From positions 1 through 64,000 of the forward strand of contig PLYA01000040.1 in NCBI GenBank assembly GCA_003153315.1: DNA of 64,000 bases, in the 5' to 3' direction. The DNA is from Bacteroidota bacterium. Lineage in GTDB: Bacteria > Bacteroidota > Bacteroidia > B-17B0 > Aurantibacillaceae. Positions within the stretch are counted from its first letter, which is position 1; every line of letters starts with the position of its first letter. The notes below the pieces were generated by a model. It had not been told where the DNA came from, did no database searches, and saw nothing but the letters and a program-made list of their open reading frames with translations. Below, in pieces: positions 26,031-34,508 of this stretch. The translations under genes and the position numbers were made by a program.

Positions 26031-27638
26031 TTATAACCCTCTGTCAACCCTTTTTATAATCTTTCTTACGTAATCGCCTTTCTTTATATGTGAAACACAT
26101 ATTACAGCAGACATTAATCCGCCTGCTACGCCCGCTGTAACAATATCCTGTCCGGCAAGGTAAAGACCTTTTATGGGTGTTTCCGGTTTAAGCATGGTGT
26201 TATTAAACCTATCCGTAGTATGATCTAATCCATATAGCTCTCCGCGTGGGTGTGCACCAAAGTGTTTTGCCGATAAGGGGGTTGAAAGTTCCCAATAATC
26301 AATCTTTCCTTTTATTTGTGGAAGGTATTTATATAAATACGCTAACAGGTTATTGCTAAATGCTTCTTTTCGTTTATCATATTCTTCTCCTCTGTGCCTC
26401 CATTTTTCATTTTCCCAAGGTTTGAATATATCATAATCTACCAAAGCAATTATCTCAATGGTACATTTACCGGGGTAACGTTTTTCAAAATCGGGGTCTT
26501 TTGCACCCGGAAAAGAAATATACACCACTGGTAAATCTTTAGTAATCCCTTTTTTATAATCATCCATGTTTTTATCATGGTCGTATCGCTCAGGAAATAT
26601 CCAGAAATTAGATTTGGGTATATTTAATTCTGCAGCTGTGTTTTTCAATCCTAAGTATAAACAGCAATAAGAAATGGAATTAGTTAATCCCTTCATTTTT
26701 TCAGGTAATCCTAATTCCTGTTGAACCTTTAGCGGCAACAACTTTCTATAAGTAATATCTAAACCAACGGTACTGATAATTGTTTTTGCCAATATGATTT
26801 TACCATCACTCATTTTTACTCCCGTAGCCCTTCCGTTCTCTACCAGAATTTCAGAAACCTCAGCCCTTACCAATATTTCTCCGCCTGCCTTTTTAATAAC
26901 AGGGGCAATCTTTTCGAAGAACATAGCTGAGCCTCCAACCGGATAATACCCACCTTCCAAATAATGTCTGGTAACTCCCGCATGCATAGCAAAAGAACAG
27001 ATAGCGGGAGGTAAACCCATATCTCCGTATTGCGATGTTAAGATGGCCTTTAATTTATCACTCGTAAAAAGTTCATCCAATACACTCTTGGTAGTTCTGC
27101 CTGCATAGGTCAGGTATTTTCTACGCATCAGTTTACCCAAAAGCTTACTGATAAAACCAGGCACTACTTTTTCAGCATAATATCCCATGCCGTATTTTTC
27201 CATGGCCATTAAAAGCTCTACGTACTTTTCAATGCCTTTCTTTTCTTCGGGAAATAGCTTACTAAAGTATTCTGTAAATTGTTTTCTCCCTTTTCTGAAT
27301 TCAAATCGTTCATTTCCAAAATAAGCGCAATCATATACCTCGCCCATATCAGCCCACTCTATAGGCGTATCACAAACATAATCATATACTTTTTTAATCA
27401 TGGTTGGGCTGCCAACCTCACCCACATAATGCACACCCACATCCCACTCATACTCGTTTCTTTTAAAGGTGTGGGTCATTCCACCGGGGGTATAATGCTG
27501 CTCCAGCAAAAGCACACGCTGTCTTTCTTTAGATAAAATAGAGCCTAAAGCCAGTCCGCTTATTCCGCTGCCTATAATAATGGTATCAAATGTTTTATCT
27601 GATTTAAAGTTTTTATAGGAAGAAAAAAGCTTGTTCAT
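26031..27638 (-). CDS. FAD-dependent CrtI/RetSat-family oxidoreductase (phytoene desaturase-like)
   Basis: 535 residues from the ATG at 27638; a TTG five codons upstream overlaps the -7 promoter box and is not the start. The dinucleotide-binding motif is DTIIIGSGISGLALGSILSKE, followed by the second FAD/substrate block LLEQHYTPGGMTHTFKRN and VGVHYVG. The C-terminus has KGLYLAGQDIVTAGVAGGLMSA, the FAD-binding hallmark of the CrtI/retinol saturase superfamily. Members act on carotenoids, retinoids or other polyenes; no carotenoid operon is seen nearby, so the substrate is unknown. It is controlled by a clear promoter at 27651-27682 on the same strand. Confidence 0.82.
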   Translation of the reverse strand: MNKLFSSYKNFKSDKTFDTIIIGSGISGLALGSILSKERQRVLLLEQHYTPGGMTHTFKRNEYEWDVGVHYVGEVGSPTMIKKVYDYVCDTPIEWADMGEVYDCAYFGNERFEFRKGRKQFTEYFSKLFPEEKKGIEKYVELLMAMEKYGMGYYAEKVVPGFISKLLGKLMRRKYLTYAGRTTKSVLDELFTSDKLKAILTSQYGDMGLPPAICSFAMHAGVTRHYLEGGYYPVGGSAMFFEKIAPVIKKAGGEILVRAEVSEILVENGRATGVKMSDGKIILAKTIISTVGLDITYRKLLPLKVQQELGLPEKMKGLTNSISYCCLYLGLKNTAAELNIPKSNFWIFPERYDHDKNMDDYKKGITKDLPVVYISFPGAKDPDFEKRYPGKCTIEIIALVDYDIFKPWENEKWRHRGEEYDKRKEAFSNNLLAYLYKYLPQIKGKIDYWELSTPLSAKHFGAHPRGELYGLDHTTDRFNNTMLKPETPIKGLYLAGQDIVTAGVAGGLMSAVICVSHIKKGDYVRKIIKRVDRGL

Positions 27639-27650
27639 TTTACCGGCGGC

Positions 27651-27682
27651 CAAAGATACCGTACTTTTTTATGCCCACACAA
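27651..27682 (-). promoter_or_regulatory. Promoter of the CrtI/RetSat-like gene
   Basis: On the minus strand TTG (27680-27682), a 21-bp gap, then TATCTTTG (27651-27658), the Bacteroidota sigma-A pattern TTG-N19-21-TAnnTTTG. The start codon lies 12 bp after the -7 box, giving a very short leader. Confidence 0.6.
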
Positions 27683-27775
27683 TTTTCCCTGATGATTACC
27701 GTTAATACAATTAATATTAGGTATATTAGATGAATAGATGAAAGCTCAGAAAATTAAACTAAAAATTATAATTCC

Positions 27776-30040
27776 ATGTTTAACGATCATTCTACAGAAG
27801 CAGCAGGCTTATTTGGTAAAGTAAAGCAAGTGCAACAAATTTGCTATAAGGCGCATAAAAAAGGGGGGCAAATTGTGCAGGGTAAAATACAGTTGGGTTA
27901 CCACCATACCACCGAAAACTATATTATAAACTACAATGAAAAAGGTTTAAAAATAAGCGACGAACAATTTGCACAAAATGGCAAATATATAAATACCTAT
28001 AATGATAAGTTTTGTCCTATTGAAACCCTGCATTACGACAAGGATGGTAAGCTGTATCAAACACACACTTTTACGTATACCAAACAAGGTATGATGCTTA
28101 CTAATGTGGTGCGTAATGCGGACGGGACTTTATATTACAGAGTCGAAGATAAATATGATAAGGAACGTATACTTGAACATGTTCACTACATGGGGGAACA
28201 AGAATGGATACTTTCGAAAACAATTTATACTTATAATAAAGATGGAAACAGGCTTTCAGTTATTGAATACGACAAGGATGGAAAAATAAAATGCGAAGAT
28301 ATTAGTAAATATAACGAACAAGGTAAGCAGATAGAAAACACGCGCACCTATCCCGATGCAGCTTCGGCTCGTTTTAATAAGCGAACTATACAAAAATATA
28401 ACAAGCAGGGAGATTGCATTGAACACACTTTTTATAATGCAGATGGTAGTGTAGATATGAGTTTTTCATATAGCCACAAATACGATAAACAGGGTAAATG
28501 CATTGAGACTACAAATTATGACGCTAACGGGAATGTTTCAGCTATTATTGCCCACGAATATGATGCGGAAGGAAAAAAAATTGTACCTACCCCTGTACCT
28601 TATATACCACCTAAACCCGAAGGGCAAACTGAGGTATGCGAATATGATGAACACAACAACTGGGTTAAGAAAACTACGCTCTATAATAACGTGCCACATA
28701 ATATATATATCAGGCAGATAACCTATTATGGAGAAAAAGCAACAGAGAACAAAGTTGCTGATACCTTAAATACAATGGATCTGAAAGAAGATGCCGAGGC
28801 TGTTATCAGTCATGAAGAAGAGTTATCGGCAGAAGAAGCCAAATGGTTGGCAGAAGCCACCCACATAAACGATCCCTTTCCTATTTTTCGCTATTATGCA
28901 CTAATAAATAAAATTCCTCCGGCTTTAGTTACCTATAGTGGCCCATATATTGAAGCCATTGCTTTATTGGAAGAGTTAAAAGAAAATATGGGGGCCAAGT
29001 TGATTAATTTTTATAAAACCTACTGGGATGGATATGAAAGACTGCAACGCTACACACTTAGGTTCTCAACTAACGGATATTTGTTGCATGCCATGCAAAT
29101 AACAACCTCAAGTGATGAAGAGTTTGATGTGCCTGCTTTTATAACCAAAAACATAGACCATCCGGATGACGGATATGTTTATACCAGTCAATTCCAACTG
29201 CTTTGTCCAACCGATGCTTCGGGCAGGCGCGATGAAATATTTGAAGAAGAACTGCAGGAGTATATAGATAAGTGTTCGCTTAAGAAAAAGCCCGACAAAC
29301 CAACTATACAGATGATAGAAACTACTTCTAATGGTTTCTGTATGGAAGAACACCCTGTTAATGATGATTTTGAAATTAAAGACCTGGATGTAAATTACGG
29401 ACATGGTTTTAGTCAGTTTCATGATGAATTGATGCTACGCTTTAATACCCAAACCAAAGGCCTGGTATTGTTTCACGGAGAACCCGGCACAGGTAAAACC
29501 TATTATATAAGGCACCTGCTTCGCAAAATGGCTTCGGGCAATAAAATAGTTATTTACATGCCACCCAATATGGTTGACCATTTGGTAGAACCTGCTTTTA
29601 TGACCTTCCTCTCTACCGAAGTTAAGGAGTGGAGTGCTGAAGGTAAATTTTGTGTATTGTTGATTGAAGATGCAGAACCTTTGCTTGCCCGTCGTCAGCA
29701 AGGGGTACGTATACAGGGCGTTACCAACCTGCTTAATATGAGTGATGGTTTATTGAACGATATGCTTAACCTGCAAATCATTTGTACTTTTAATGTTGAT
29801 TTAAAAAAACTGGATAGTGCCTTGCTTCGCCCCGGAAGGCTTATTGCACGGAAAGAGTTTAAAGCATTAAGCGAGTTAGATGCTAATTTGTTAGCGCAAC
29901 GTTTAGGCATTAAACATCATTTTAAAGGGCCGGCTACACTAAGTGAAATTTATGCTATGCAAAAAAACAAAAGCACACTTATACATGATGTGGAACCTGA
30001 TAAAGGCGCTTCCGATAATATTCTTGATGATTTGTTGTAA
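27776..30040 (+). CDS. YD-like repeat protein fused to an AAA+ ATPase domain
   Basis: 754 residues with no signal peptide or transmembrane segment, so cytoplasmic. Residues about 30-290 form about eight antiparallel repeats of 23-27 residues of the form (K)YxxQGKxI...TxYDxDGK, similar to RHS/YD or MORN-like strand repeats. Residues about 340-560 are an unrecognised middle region. The AAA+ domain then has Walker A GEPGTGKT at 568-575, Walker B VLLIEDAE at about 626-633, sensor I ICTFN and the arginine-finger LLRPGR at about 682-687, the pattern of classical AAA unfoldases/BCS1-type proteins. A repeat domain of this kind on a cytosolic AAA+ protein is unusual. I would expect a peptide- or partner-binding head on a chaperone-like ring. 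Function unknown. Confidence 0.8.
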   Translation: MFNDHSTEAAGLFGKVKQVQQICYKAHKKGGQIVQGKIQLGYHHTTENYIINYNEKGLKISDEQFAQNGKYINTYNDKFCPIETLHYDKDGKLYQTHTFTYTKQGMMLTNVVRNADGTLYYRVEDKYDKERILEHVHYMGEQEWILSKTIYTYNKDGNRLSVIEYDKDGKIKCEDISKYNEQGKQIENTRTYPDAASARFNKRTIQKYNKQGDCIEHTFYNADGSVDMSFSYSHKYDKQGKCIETTNYDANGNVSAIIAHEYDAEGKKIVPTPVPYIPPKPEGQTEVCEYDEHNNWVKKTTLYNNVPHNIYIRQITYYGEKATENKVADTLNTMDLKEDAEAVISHEEELSAEEAKWLAEATHINDPFPIFRYYALINKIPPALVTYSGPYIEAIALLEELKENMGAKLINFYKTYWDGYERLQRYTLRFSTNGYLLHAMQITTSSDEEFDVPAFITKNIDHPDDGYVYTSQFQLLCPTDASGRRDEIFEEELQEYIDKCSLKKKPDKPTIQMIETTSNGFCMEEHPVNDDFEIKDLDVNYGHGFSQFHDELMLRFNTQTKGLVLFHGEPGTGKTYYIRHLLRKMASGNKIVIYMPPNMVDHLVEPAFMTFLSTEVKEWSAEGKFCVLLIEDAEPLLARRQQGVRIQGVTNLLNMSDGLLNDMLNLQIICTFNVDLKKLDSALLRPGRLIARKEFKALSELDANLLAQRLGIKHHFKGPATLSEIYAMQKNKSTLIHDVEPDKGASDNILDDLL

Positions 30041-30072
30041 AACCAATCTTTTCTTACAAGCGGATTTATACG

Positions 30073-30297
30073 CTAGTTAAGCGTACAAATAGTGCTTATA
30101 CCGGGCTGTACGTTTGCGCTTTGAAAAGACGAGCACCAGTTTTGGGCATCCTTTTTTGAAGATTTTGCACCCGCATAAAAAGTATAGTTTCCACCGGTAA
30201 AAGTAGATACACAGGTACATTGATAATTTTTTCGGCAAGATGTGGTGGTTAGCAACAGCACAAAAACAACCACAAACAAAACAACAGTTCCTTTCAT
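30073..30297 (-). CDS. Small cysteine-rich lipoprotein (paralogue of the 3241-3462 gene)
   Basis: 74 residues. Signal peptide with lipobox TTTSC and mature start CRKNYQCTCVSTF, with later Cys at NWCSS and STICT. The CRK-x-x-x-C-x-C-x-x-T layout and the two late Cys match the small lipoprotein at 3241-3462. The ATG overlaps the stop of the upstream di-haem peroxidase gene by one base (TAATG), so it is cotranscribed with it. This suggests an electron-transfer or redox-linked accessory, but that is inference. Confidence 0.75.
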   Translation of the reverse strand: MKGTVVLFVVVFVLLLTTTSCRKNYQCTCVSTFTGGNYTFYAGAKSSKKDAQNWCSSFQSANVQPGISTICTLN

Positions 30298-31469
30298 TAA
30301 TGTTTAAATGGATCTGAGTAACGTATATCCGTTACCAAACTGTTATCCGTTAATGTTTGTAAAAATGCAACCAGATTATTCTTTTCAGTTGCAGTAAGCC
30401 CCAAACGAATTGCTGTGCCGCCGGAAGAGAGTGTGCCGCTTAAATTGGGACTGTTTTGTATATTATCGCTAAAAAAATCAACCACCTGGTTCAGGTTTGC
30501 AAATCTTCCATCGTGCATATAAGGTGCAGAAAGAGCCACGTTTTTTAAAGACGGCACATGAAACTTTCCATTATCCTGAGAAGAATTAGTTATAGCACCC
30601 CTTCCTTTATCATTACCATATACTGCATCAAGTCCGATATCTTCAAACTGACCACTGGTGCCTGCAAAGCTTTGTGAAGCAATATGGCAATCTGCACACT
30701 TGCCCTTTCCGTTAAAAATGGTCATCCCGGCTTGTTCCTGTGGACTTAATGAAATTGACCCCGACGCACCATTGGAAGGAAAAGCCTGATCAAAGCGGCT
30801 GTTAGATACGGTTATGGTTGCAATAAAACTACCTATAGCCTGTTCAATCTGATCAATGGATACCGTGTTGCTTTGAAAAGCCTTATTAAAAAGATACGGA
30901 TAGTAAGGCAATGCCGATAATTTAGAACAAAGTACATTTCCATCCGGCATATTAAGTTCTACATGGCTTTGAAAAGGAACCGTTAGTATGGGTGTTGCCT
31001 GTGCACCACCATATCCGCCATCGCCTCCGGGAATTATGCCTCCGGGAGTTGCACCGCCACCGCCATCTACTTTACCGTCCCAAAATTTAGAGTCGTTGGT
31101 GTTGCACAAACTGTGTGCATTGCGTGGTGTTTGTTGTGCGCCAAAACCGGTGCTAAATGCTTTGTTATCGGCAAAACCGTTTGCCTGCTGGTGGCAAGAA
31201 CCACATGCTACCGAGTTATCTGCAGACAGGTTTTTATCATAAAACAATACTCTGCCAAGTGTAATTATATCATTATTTGACCCATTTGCGTTTGGGTAAA
31301 TATAAGGTGTAGATGGTAGCCTGGGGCCGCCGGGCATAGGTTTTAATCCTTCGTTATAAGAGTATGCATACGGTGTTTTATTACAGGCTATTGCAACAAA
31401 AAGCAATACTGCAAAACCAATGAACGAGAAAAGAAATGACATGCGATGGCGAAAAAAAATGTTTTTCAT
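30297..31469 (-). CDS. Di-haem cytochrome c peroxidase family lipoprotein (CCP/MauG)
   Basis: 390 residues from MKNIFFRHRM, the chosen start, since the 15 residues upstream are not signal-like. Signal peptide ends VAIAC, a lipobox with Cys29. The first haem motif CGSCH is at 89-93, the second CADCH at about 257-261. Between and after them are the CCP blocks LGRVLFYDKNLSADNSVACGSCH, KFWDGK, VELNMPD and KFHVPSLKNVALSAPYMHDGRFANLNQVVDFF. This is a periplasmic peroxidase that reduces hydrogen peroxide with electrons from c-type cytochromes. It is the first gene of a two-gene operon with the small Cys-rich lipoprotein. Confidence 0.93.
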   Translation of the reverse strand: MKNIFFRHRMSFLFSFIGFAVLLFVAIACNKTPYAYSYNEGLKPMPGGPRLPSTPYIYPNANGSNNDIITLGRVLFYDKNLSADNSVACGSCHQQANGFADNKAFSTGFGAQQTPRNAHSLCNTNDSKFWDGKVDGGGGATPGGIIPGGDGGYGGAQATPILTVPFQSHVELNMPDGNVLCSKLSALPYYPYLFNKAFQSNTVSIDQIEQAIGSFIATITVSNSRFDQAFPSNGASGSISLSPQEQAGMTIFNGKGKCADCHIASQSFAGTSGQFEDIGLDAVYGNDKGRGAITNSSQDNGKFHVPSLKNVALSAPYMHDGRFANLNQVVDFFSDNIQNSPNLSGTLSSGGTAIRLGLTATEKNNLVAFLQTLTDNSLVTDIRYSDPFKH

Positions 31470-31610
31470 GGCTTGAATTTTAATGCAAGCTAAATAAAAA
31501 AAGGAACTTTTCAAAATTCAGCTTAAAATTAATATAATTTAACTATTAAGGAAAAAAGAAAGCAAAACATAAAACCCTATTAAGCTCTTTCATAAAAAGG
31601 AAAAAAACAA

Positions 31611-31644
31611 AAGCCAACCTTATTTAGGCCGGCTTAGTTTTTTT
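31611..31644. terminator. Orphan bidirectional terminator
   Basis: AAGCCAACCT/TATTT/AGGCCGGCTT is a 10-bp stem with a central mismatch, followed by AGTTTTTTT on the plus strand and by T-runs on the minus strand. No gene ends at it on either strand. Confidence 0.5.
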
Positions 31645-31661
31645 GTTTCGCACTTCAGAGA

Positions 31662-31776
31662 GGCCTTACGGGGCCAGCTTCCTGTTGTTTCCATGATAGG
31701 CCTTGGAGGGCCTGCTTAATAGAAGCCTTACGGGGCTTCCTCATGTCATTTTCAAACGATAGACCTTACAGGGTCT
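31662..31776. repeat. Cluster of four short GC hairpins
   Basis: Four near-palindromes occur in 115 bp: GGCCTTACGGGGCC (31662), GGCCTTGGAGGGCC (31699), GAAGCCTTACGGGGCTTC (31722) and AGACCTTACAGGGTCT (31761). All share CCTTnnnGGG as the loop side, and the flanks also match (CATGATA / AACGATA before hairpins two and four). They look like the same mobile hairpin copied in tandem, with compensating changes in the stems. Confidence 0.6.
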
Positions 31777-31985
31777 GCATTCAGTGCTTGTTTAATGATA
31801 GGCTACTTTTTCGCCAGTGCCTCATTAAACCCGAACTCTATTTGAATTCAACAATACAAACATACATACAGATACCCGCAACAGATATGATGGGTATCAG
31901 TTTTCGCATTGATTAATATCAGAAACTTTAAAAGCAGGCTGTTGTAAATAAATCACCAACAGTTTGCAAGCCCTGCACAATACAG

Positions 31986-32058
31986 CGTCATTGCGAGGGC
32001 TTTGCCCGAAGCAATCTTTGCATTAGAAACAGATTGCCGCGCTGCGCCCGCAATGACG
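31986..32058. repeat. Inverted pair of REP-like palindromes
   Basis: CGTCATTGCGAGGGC followed by CGAAGCAATCT, then a 13-bp spacer, then the reverse arrangement AGATTGCCGCGCTG and GCAATGACG. The same CGTCATTGCGAG...GAAGCAATC unit occurs singly at 1401-1434. Paired inverted REPs are typical of BIME-like mobile repeats. Confidence 0.6.
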
Positions 32059-32165
32059 AGTACGTTCCTCACAGCTTGCAGGCGGTCGTCGGTGCTGCCA
32101 AGGTAGGGGTTAAACTTTTTGGGGCTTAAAGAGATGCGGGGTTCTTGTTTTTTTGCTGCTGTCAT
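32058..32165 (-). pseudogene. Possible 5' fragment of a gene broken by a REP-like repeat
   Basis: The minus-strand frame gives a protein-like start (MTAAKKQEPRISLSPKKFNP then YLGSTDDRLQAVRN) for about 35 codons, with an AT-rich leader upstream. The frame then runs into the REP-like repeat at 32058. The first 35 residues look like a real protein N-terminus, but I do not recognise the family with certainty. It may be a remnant truncated by insertion of the REP pair. Confidence 0.3.
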
Positions 32166-32216
32166 GTGTTCTTTTGTTTTTAGAGTTATTATTAAAGATT
32201 TAAGGTTTATTTAATT

Positions 32217-32468
32217 AATATTTAAGAGCCTTAAAGAAATATTCAAGCGCTTGAAATAAATAGTTAAGTGCTTGAATAAAATATTCAAGTGCTTGAAATA
32301 AATAATTAAGTACTTGAACAAACTATTCAAGTACTTGAATAAAATAATCAAAGGCTTAAATAAAACATTCAAGGGCTTGGAGGAAATATTTAAGCGCTTA
32401 AATAGAATATCCAAGCTCTTTAATAAATTATTCAAATGGCTGAATATTTTACCGAAATCAATTTTAAA
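32217..32468. repeat. 21-bp period palindromic array, locus 4
   Basis: Twelve contiguous 21-bp units from 32217, with phase boundaries every 21 bases (32237, 32258, 32279 and so on). Each unit contains a palindrome of the form TTCAAGnnCTTGAA set in an AT-rich linker (consensus AATATTCAAGTGCTTGAATA). Paired substitutions keep the palindrome: TTCAAGCGCTTGAA, TTCAAGTACTTGAA and TTTAAGCGCTTAAA all occur. The last unit is degenerate. Minus-strand translation gives a leucine-rich heptad, which is a by-product of the period. Confidence 0.8.
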
Positions 32469-32787
32469 GTTTGGCAGGCAACAAGCAACATGTTGCAGTT
32501 GTTTTAAAACTATGTAAGCTAATGGCATTTGCATAAAGCAAAATTATACCGCCTTTACGCTTTGCGCAATAGGTGTAAACACCTGTTTTTAAAAACGCAA
32601 ATCAGGTATAAACACCTATTGTTTATTTCAATTATAATTCTATCCCCCCGATGTATGTTTTTTGCGGTTTTGGAAAAGATTTGGGCAATTGAAGGGATTG
32701 GGTTAGATTTGGTATGACTTTGTAACAATTTTCAAATAGTTATATCTAAACAAAGTTGATGGTTAAACAGAATTTTAACGAATTAGA

Positions 32788-33960
32788 TTGAGACGAGATA
32801 AAATATATGAAGACTTATTATTTTCCGATGAATTTTCGGTAAGTGATTGGAATACTTTAATAAAATTAAAATTAGGTTCTTACTTTATAAACGATTCTCT
32901 TTTTGAAAAAAACAAAGAGATACTTAGAACGGAAATAATAAATTATATAAGGTTTTCTGAAAAGTCTGATTATTTGAGATTATTTGAATGGACTTACAAT
33001 TTATTGAAAGAGTGCATTAGCATTGATAAACAAGAAGCAATAAAAATATTTGCTAACTCATTTCAAGACATGTCAAATACTGATTTGAAGTGGATGACAA
33101 ATGTTTTAACCCAACCAGACACAACACACTTTTCAGAAAGAGACAAAATAAGTTACTATTTTAAAATTATTGACGAAACTATTGAAGGCGCATTTAAACC
33201 AAGGTTTAAGTTGTTAGACAAGCTAGTCAACCTCAAATTAAGACAGCCCATAATAGATAATTCAAGCTTTGACTTTGGAAAACTAATTAGAGATTTTCCA
33301 ATTCAATTCAAAAATCATATTTGTTTATTTCTTAAGGATCCCATTTTTTCTGTATCAATAAATCAATGGAGAAATATTGCGGCACATAAATCATATACAA
33401 TAAACAAAAACAATATAATAGTTGAATATGGTAGGTCAAATATTCAGACACTTACTATTTCAATAGAAGACTTCTATAAAATAGTTTATTGGACGCAAGA
33501 CATATACAGGGTAATTCGTTTAGCACAAGTACTTACCGATTTGAATTATATTGAAGAAATAGTTGCTGAATTGGGTGGCACAGAGAATATCAATGTACGA
33601 TTTGAATCTTCATTATTGCACATAGTACACAACATGCAGATTGTAGGGTTTGAATTTGTTTCAACCGAGGAGCTCTCTGATACTTTCAGTTTGAATATGA
33701 AAGGGAAGAAAAATCATAATATAAAATCATCGCTTATACATGCTTCACAGTGTTTAGATCAGTTATCTTGTGCTATTTATGATGACAAATTTGTTAGAGA
33801 TAATTTTAAAAACACTCAAATAAATATTGTTGACGATGAATTAAATAAAGTGGGTTCAGCTATAATTCCAATCGAAATAGCTTTAAAGAAAGCAAAAAAT
33901 GAAATAAGCTTAGACGAATACATTGGTAGTATGAATTTTGAAATAAAAAATAGTATTTAG
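32788..33960 (+). CDS. HEPN-like protein with an RNxxAH motif
   Basis: 390 residues, with a TTG start because no ATG lies in the frame after the upstream stop at 32776 until residue 93. It is almost all helical, with no signal peptide. Residues 192-202 read NQWRNIAAHKS, in which R195 and H200 form the Rx4H signature of HEPN RNases (RNIAAH), and it sits at the end of a helix-rich region of about 140-235. HEPN domains of this sort are found in toxin and phage-defence proteins. The rest (about 240-390) is not recognised, and no partner gene such as an MNT nucleotidyltransferase is seen. A lone defensive or toxin-like ribonuclease is inferred from the motif and from its place beside a repeat island. 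It has no obvious operon. Confidence 0.6.
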   Translation: MRRDKIYEDLLFSDEFSVSDWNTLIKLKLGSYFINDSLFEKNKEILRTEIINYIRFSEKSDYLRLFEWTYNLLKECISIDKQEAIKIFANSFQDMSNTDLKWMTNVLTQPDTTHFSERDKISYYFKIIDETIEGAFKPRFKLLDKLVNLKLRQPIIDNSSFDFGKLIRDFPIQFKNHICLFLKDPIFSVSINQWRNIAAHKSYTINKNNIIVEYGRSNIQTLTISIEDFYKIVYWTQDIYRVIRLAQVLTDLNYIEEIVAELGGTENINVRFESSLLHIVHNMQIVGFEFVSTEELSDTFSLNMKGKKNHNIKSSLIHASQCLDQLSCAIYDDKFVRDNFKNTQINIVDDELNKVGSAIIPIEIALKKAKNEISLDEYIGSMNFEIKNSI

Positions 33961-33989
33961 AAATGCCCTGCTAATCAGAATGCCCCCGC

Positions 33990-34340
33990 CTAACTAAAAA
34001 TATAATAAAGGCCAATAAACATAATAATAAGGCCTGCGCTGGTTAGCCCATACATGGCAAAGTGCACCGATTGGTTTTTGTAAATATTAAAAAAAGTAAA
34101 CACAAAGCCTGCCAGCAAAAAAACCGCCCCTGCTATAATAAGCAACCTGCCCAGGTGGTGGTCTTTATCGTGCTTTAGTTTTTTGGCGTGTTTTATCAGT
34201 TGCTCCAGTTCGGTTTCGGCAATGGGGTTTTCTTTCAGCAGTTCTTCTTTTATTTCGTCGGTAGTGCGGCGGTCGTTTACCAGTTGGCTTACTTTTTGGT
34301 AAACAGCGGGGTGCTTTTCAAAAGGCTGTGTGGCATGCAT
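33990..34340 (-). CDS. Small membrane protein with a helical N-domain
   Basis: 116 residues. The first 65 are charged and helical (HPAVYQKVSQLVNDRRTTDE), then two transmembrane helices at about 66-85 (LLIIAGAVFLLAGFVFTFF) and 93-114. No motif is recognised. The lack of a signal peptide and the two-helix hairpin suggest an inner-membrane protein with a cytoplasmic head. Function unknown. Confidence 0.65.
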   Translation of the reverse strand: MHATQPFEKHPAVYQKVSQLVNDRRTTDEIKEELLKENPIAETELEQLIKHAKKLKHDKDHHLGRLLIIAGAVFLLAGFVFTFFNIYKNQSVHFAMYGLTSAGLIIMFIGLYYIFS

Positions 34341-34508
34341 ATGCGCTTGTTTGGTACAACTAAGTTATATTAATTTTCTTAGCCCGTATAAATCTTTTTC
34401 ATGAATACATGTGCCGATAGTTTGAAACGCAGGTATGGCAAGCGTTTAAGGGCAAAGTGATTGTTATCACTTGTGGCAATAATCATTTTTTATGAATGGT
34501 TCAATCAG

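Larger units (their letters stand above)
31470..32787. other. 1.3-kb gene-free repeat island
   Basis: No intact gene is apparent. From left to right it holds an orphan bidirectional terminator (31611-31644), a cluster of four short hairpins (31662-31776), an inverted pair of REP-like palindromes (31986-32058), a possible truncated gene start (32058-32165), and the 21-bp array of locus 4 (32217-32468). The last 250 bp up to the HEPN-like gene show only a diverged duplicated segment around AGGTnTAAACACCTGTTT and AGGTATAAACACCTATTG (32570-32620). Confidence 0.7.

Noticed and set aside
31953-32165. A complete 70-residue gene
   Set aside because: Only the first 35 codons look protein-like; the rest is a REP-like repeat, so I list only a possible fragment.
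32211-32534. 107-residue minus-strand leucine-heptad protein
   Set aside because: Its 7-residue heptad is exactly the 21-bp unit; no start context or non-repeat part supports a gene.
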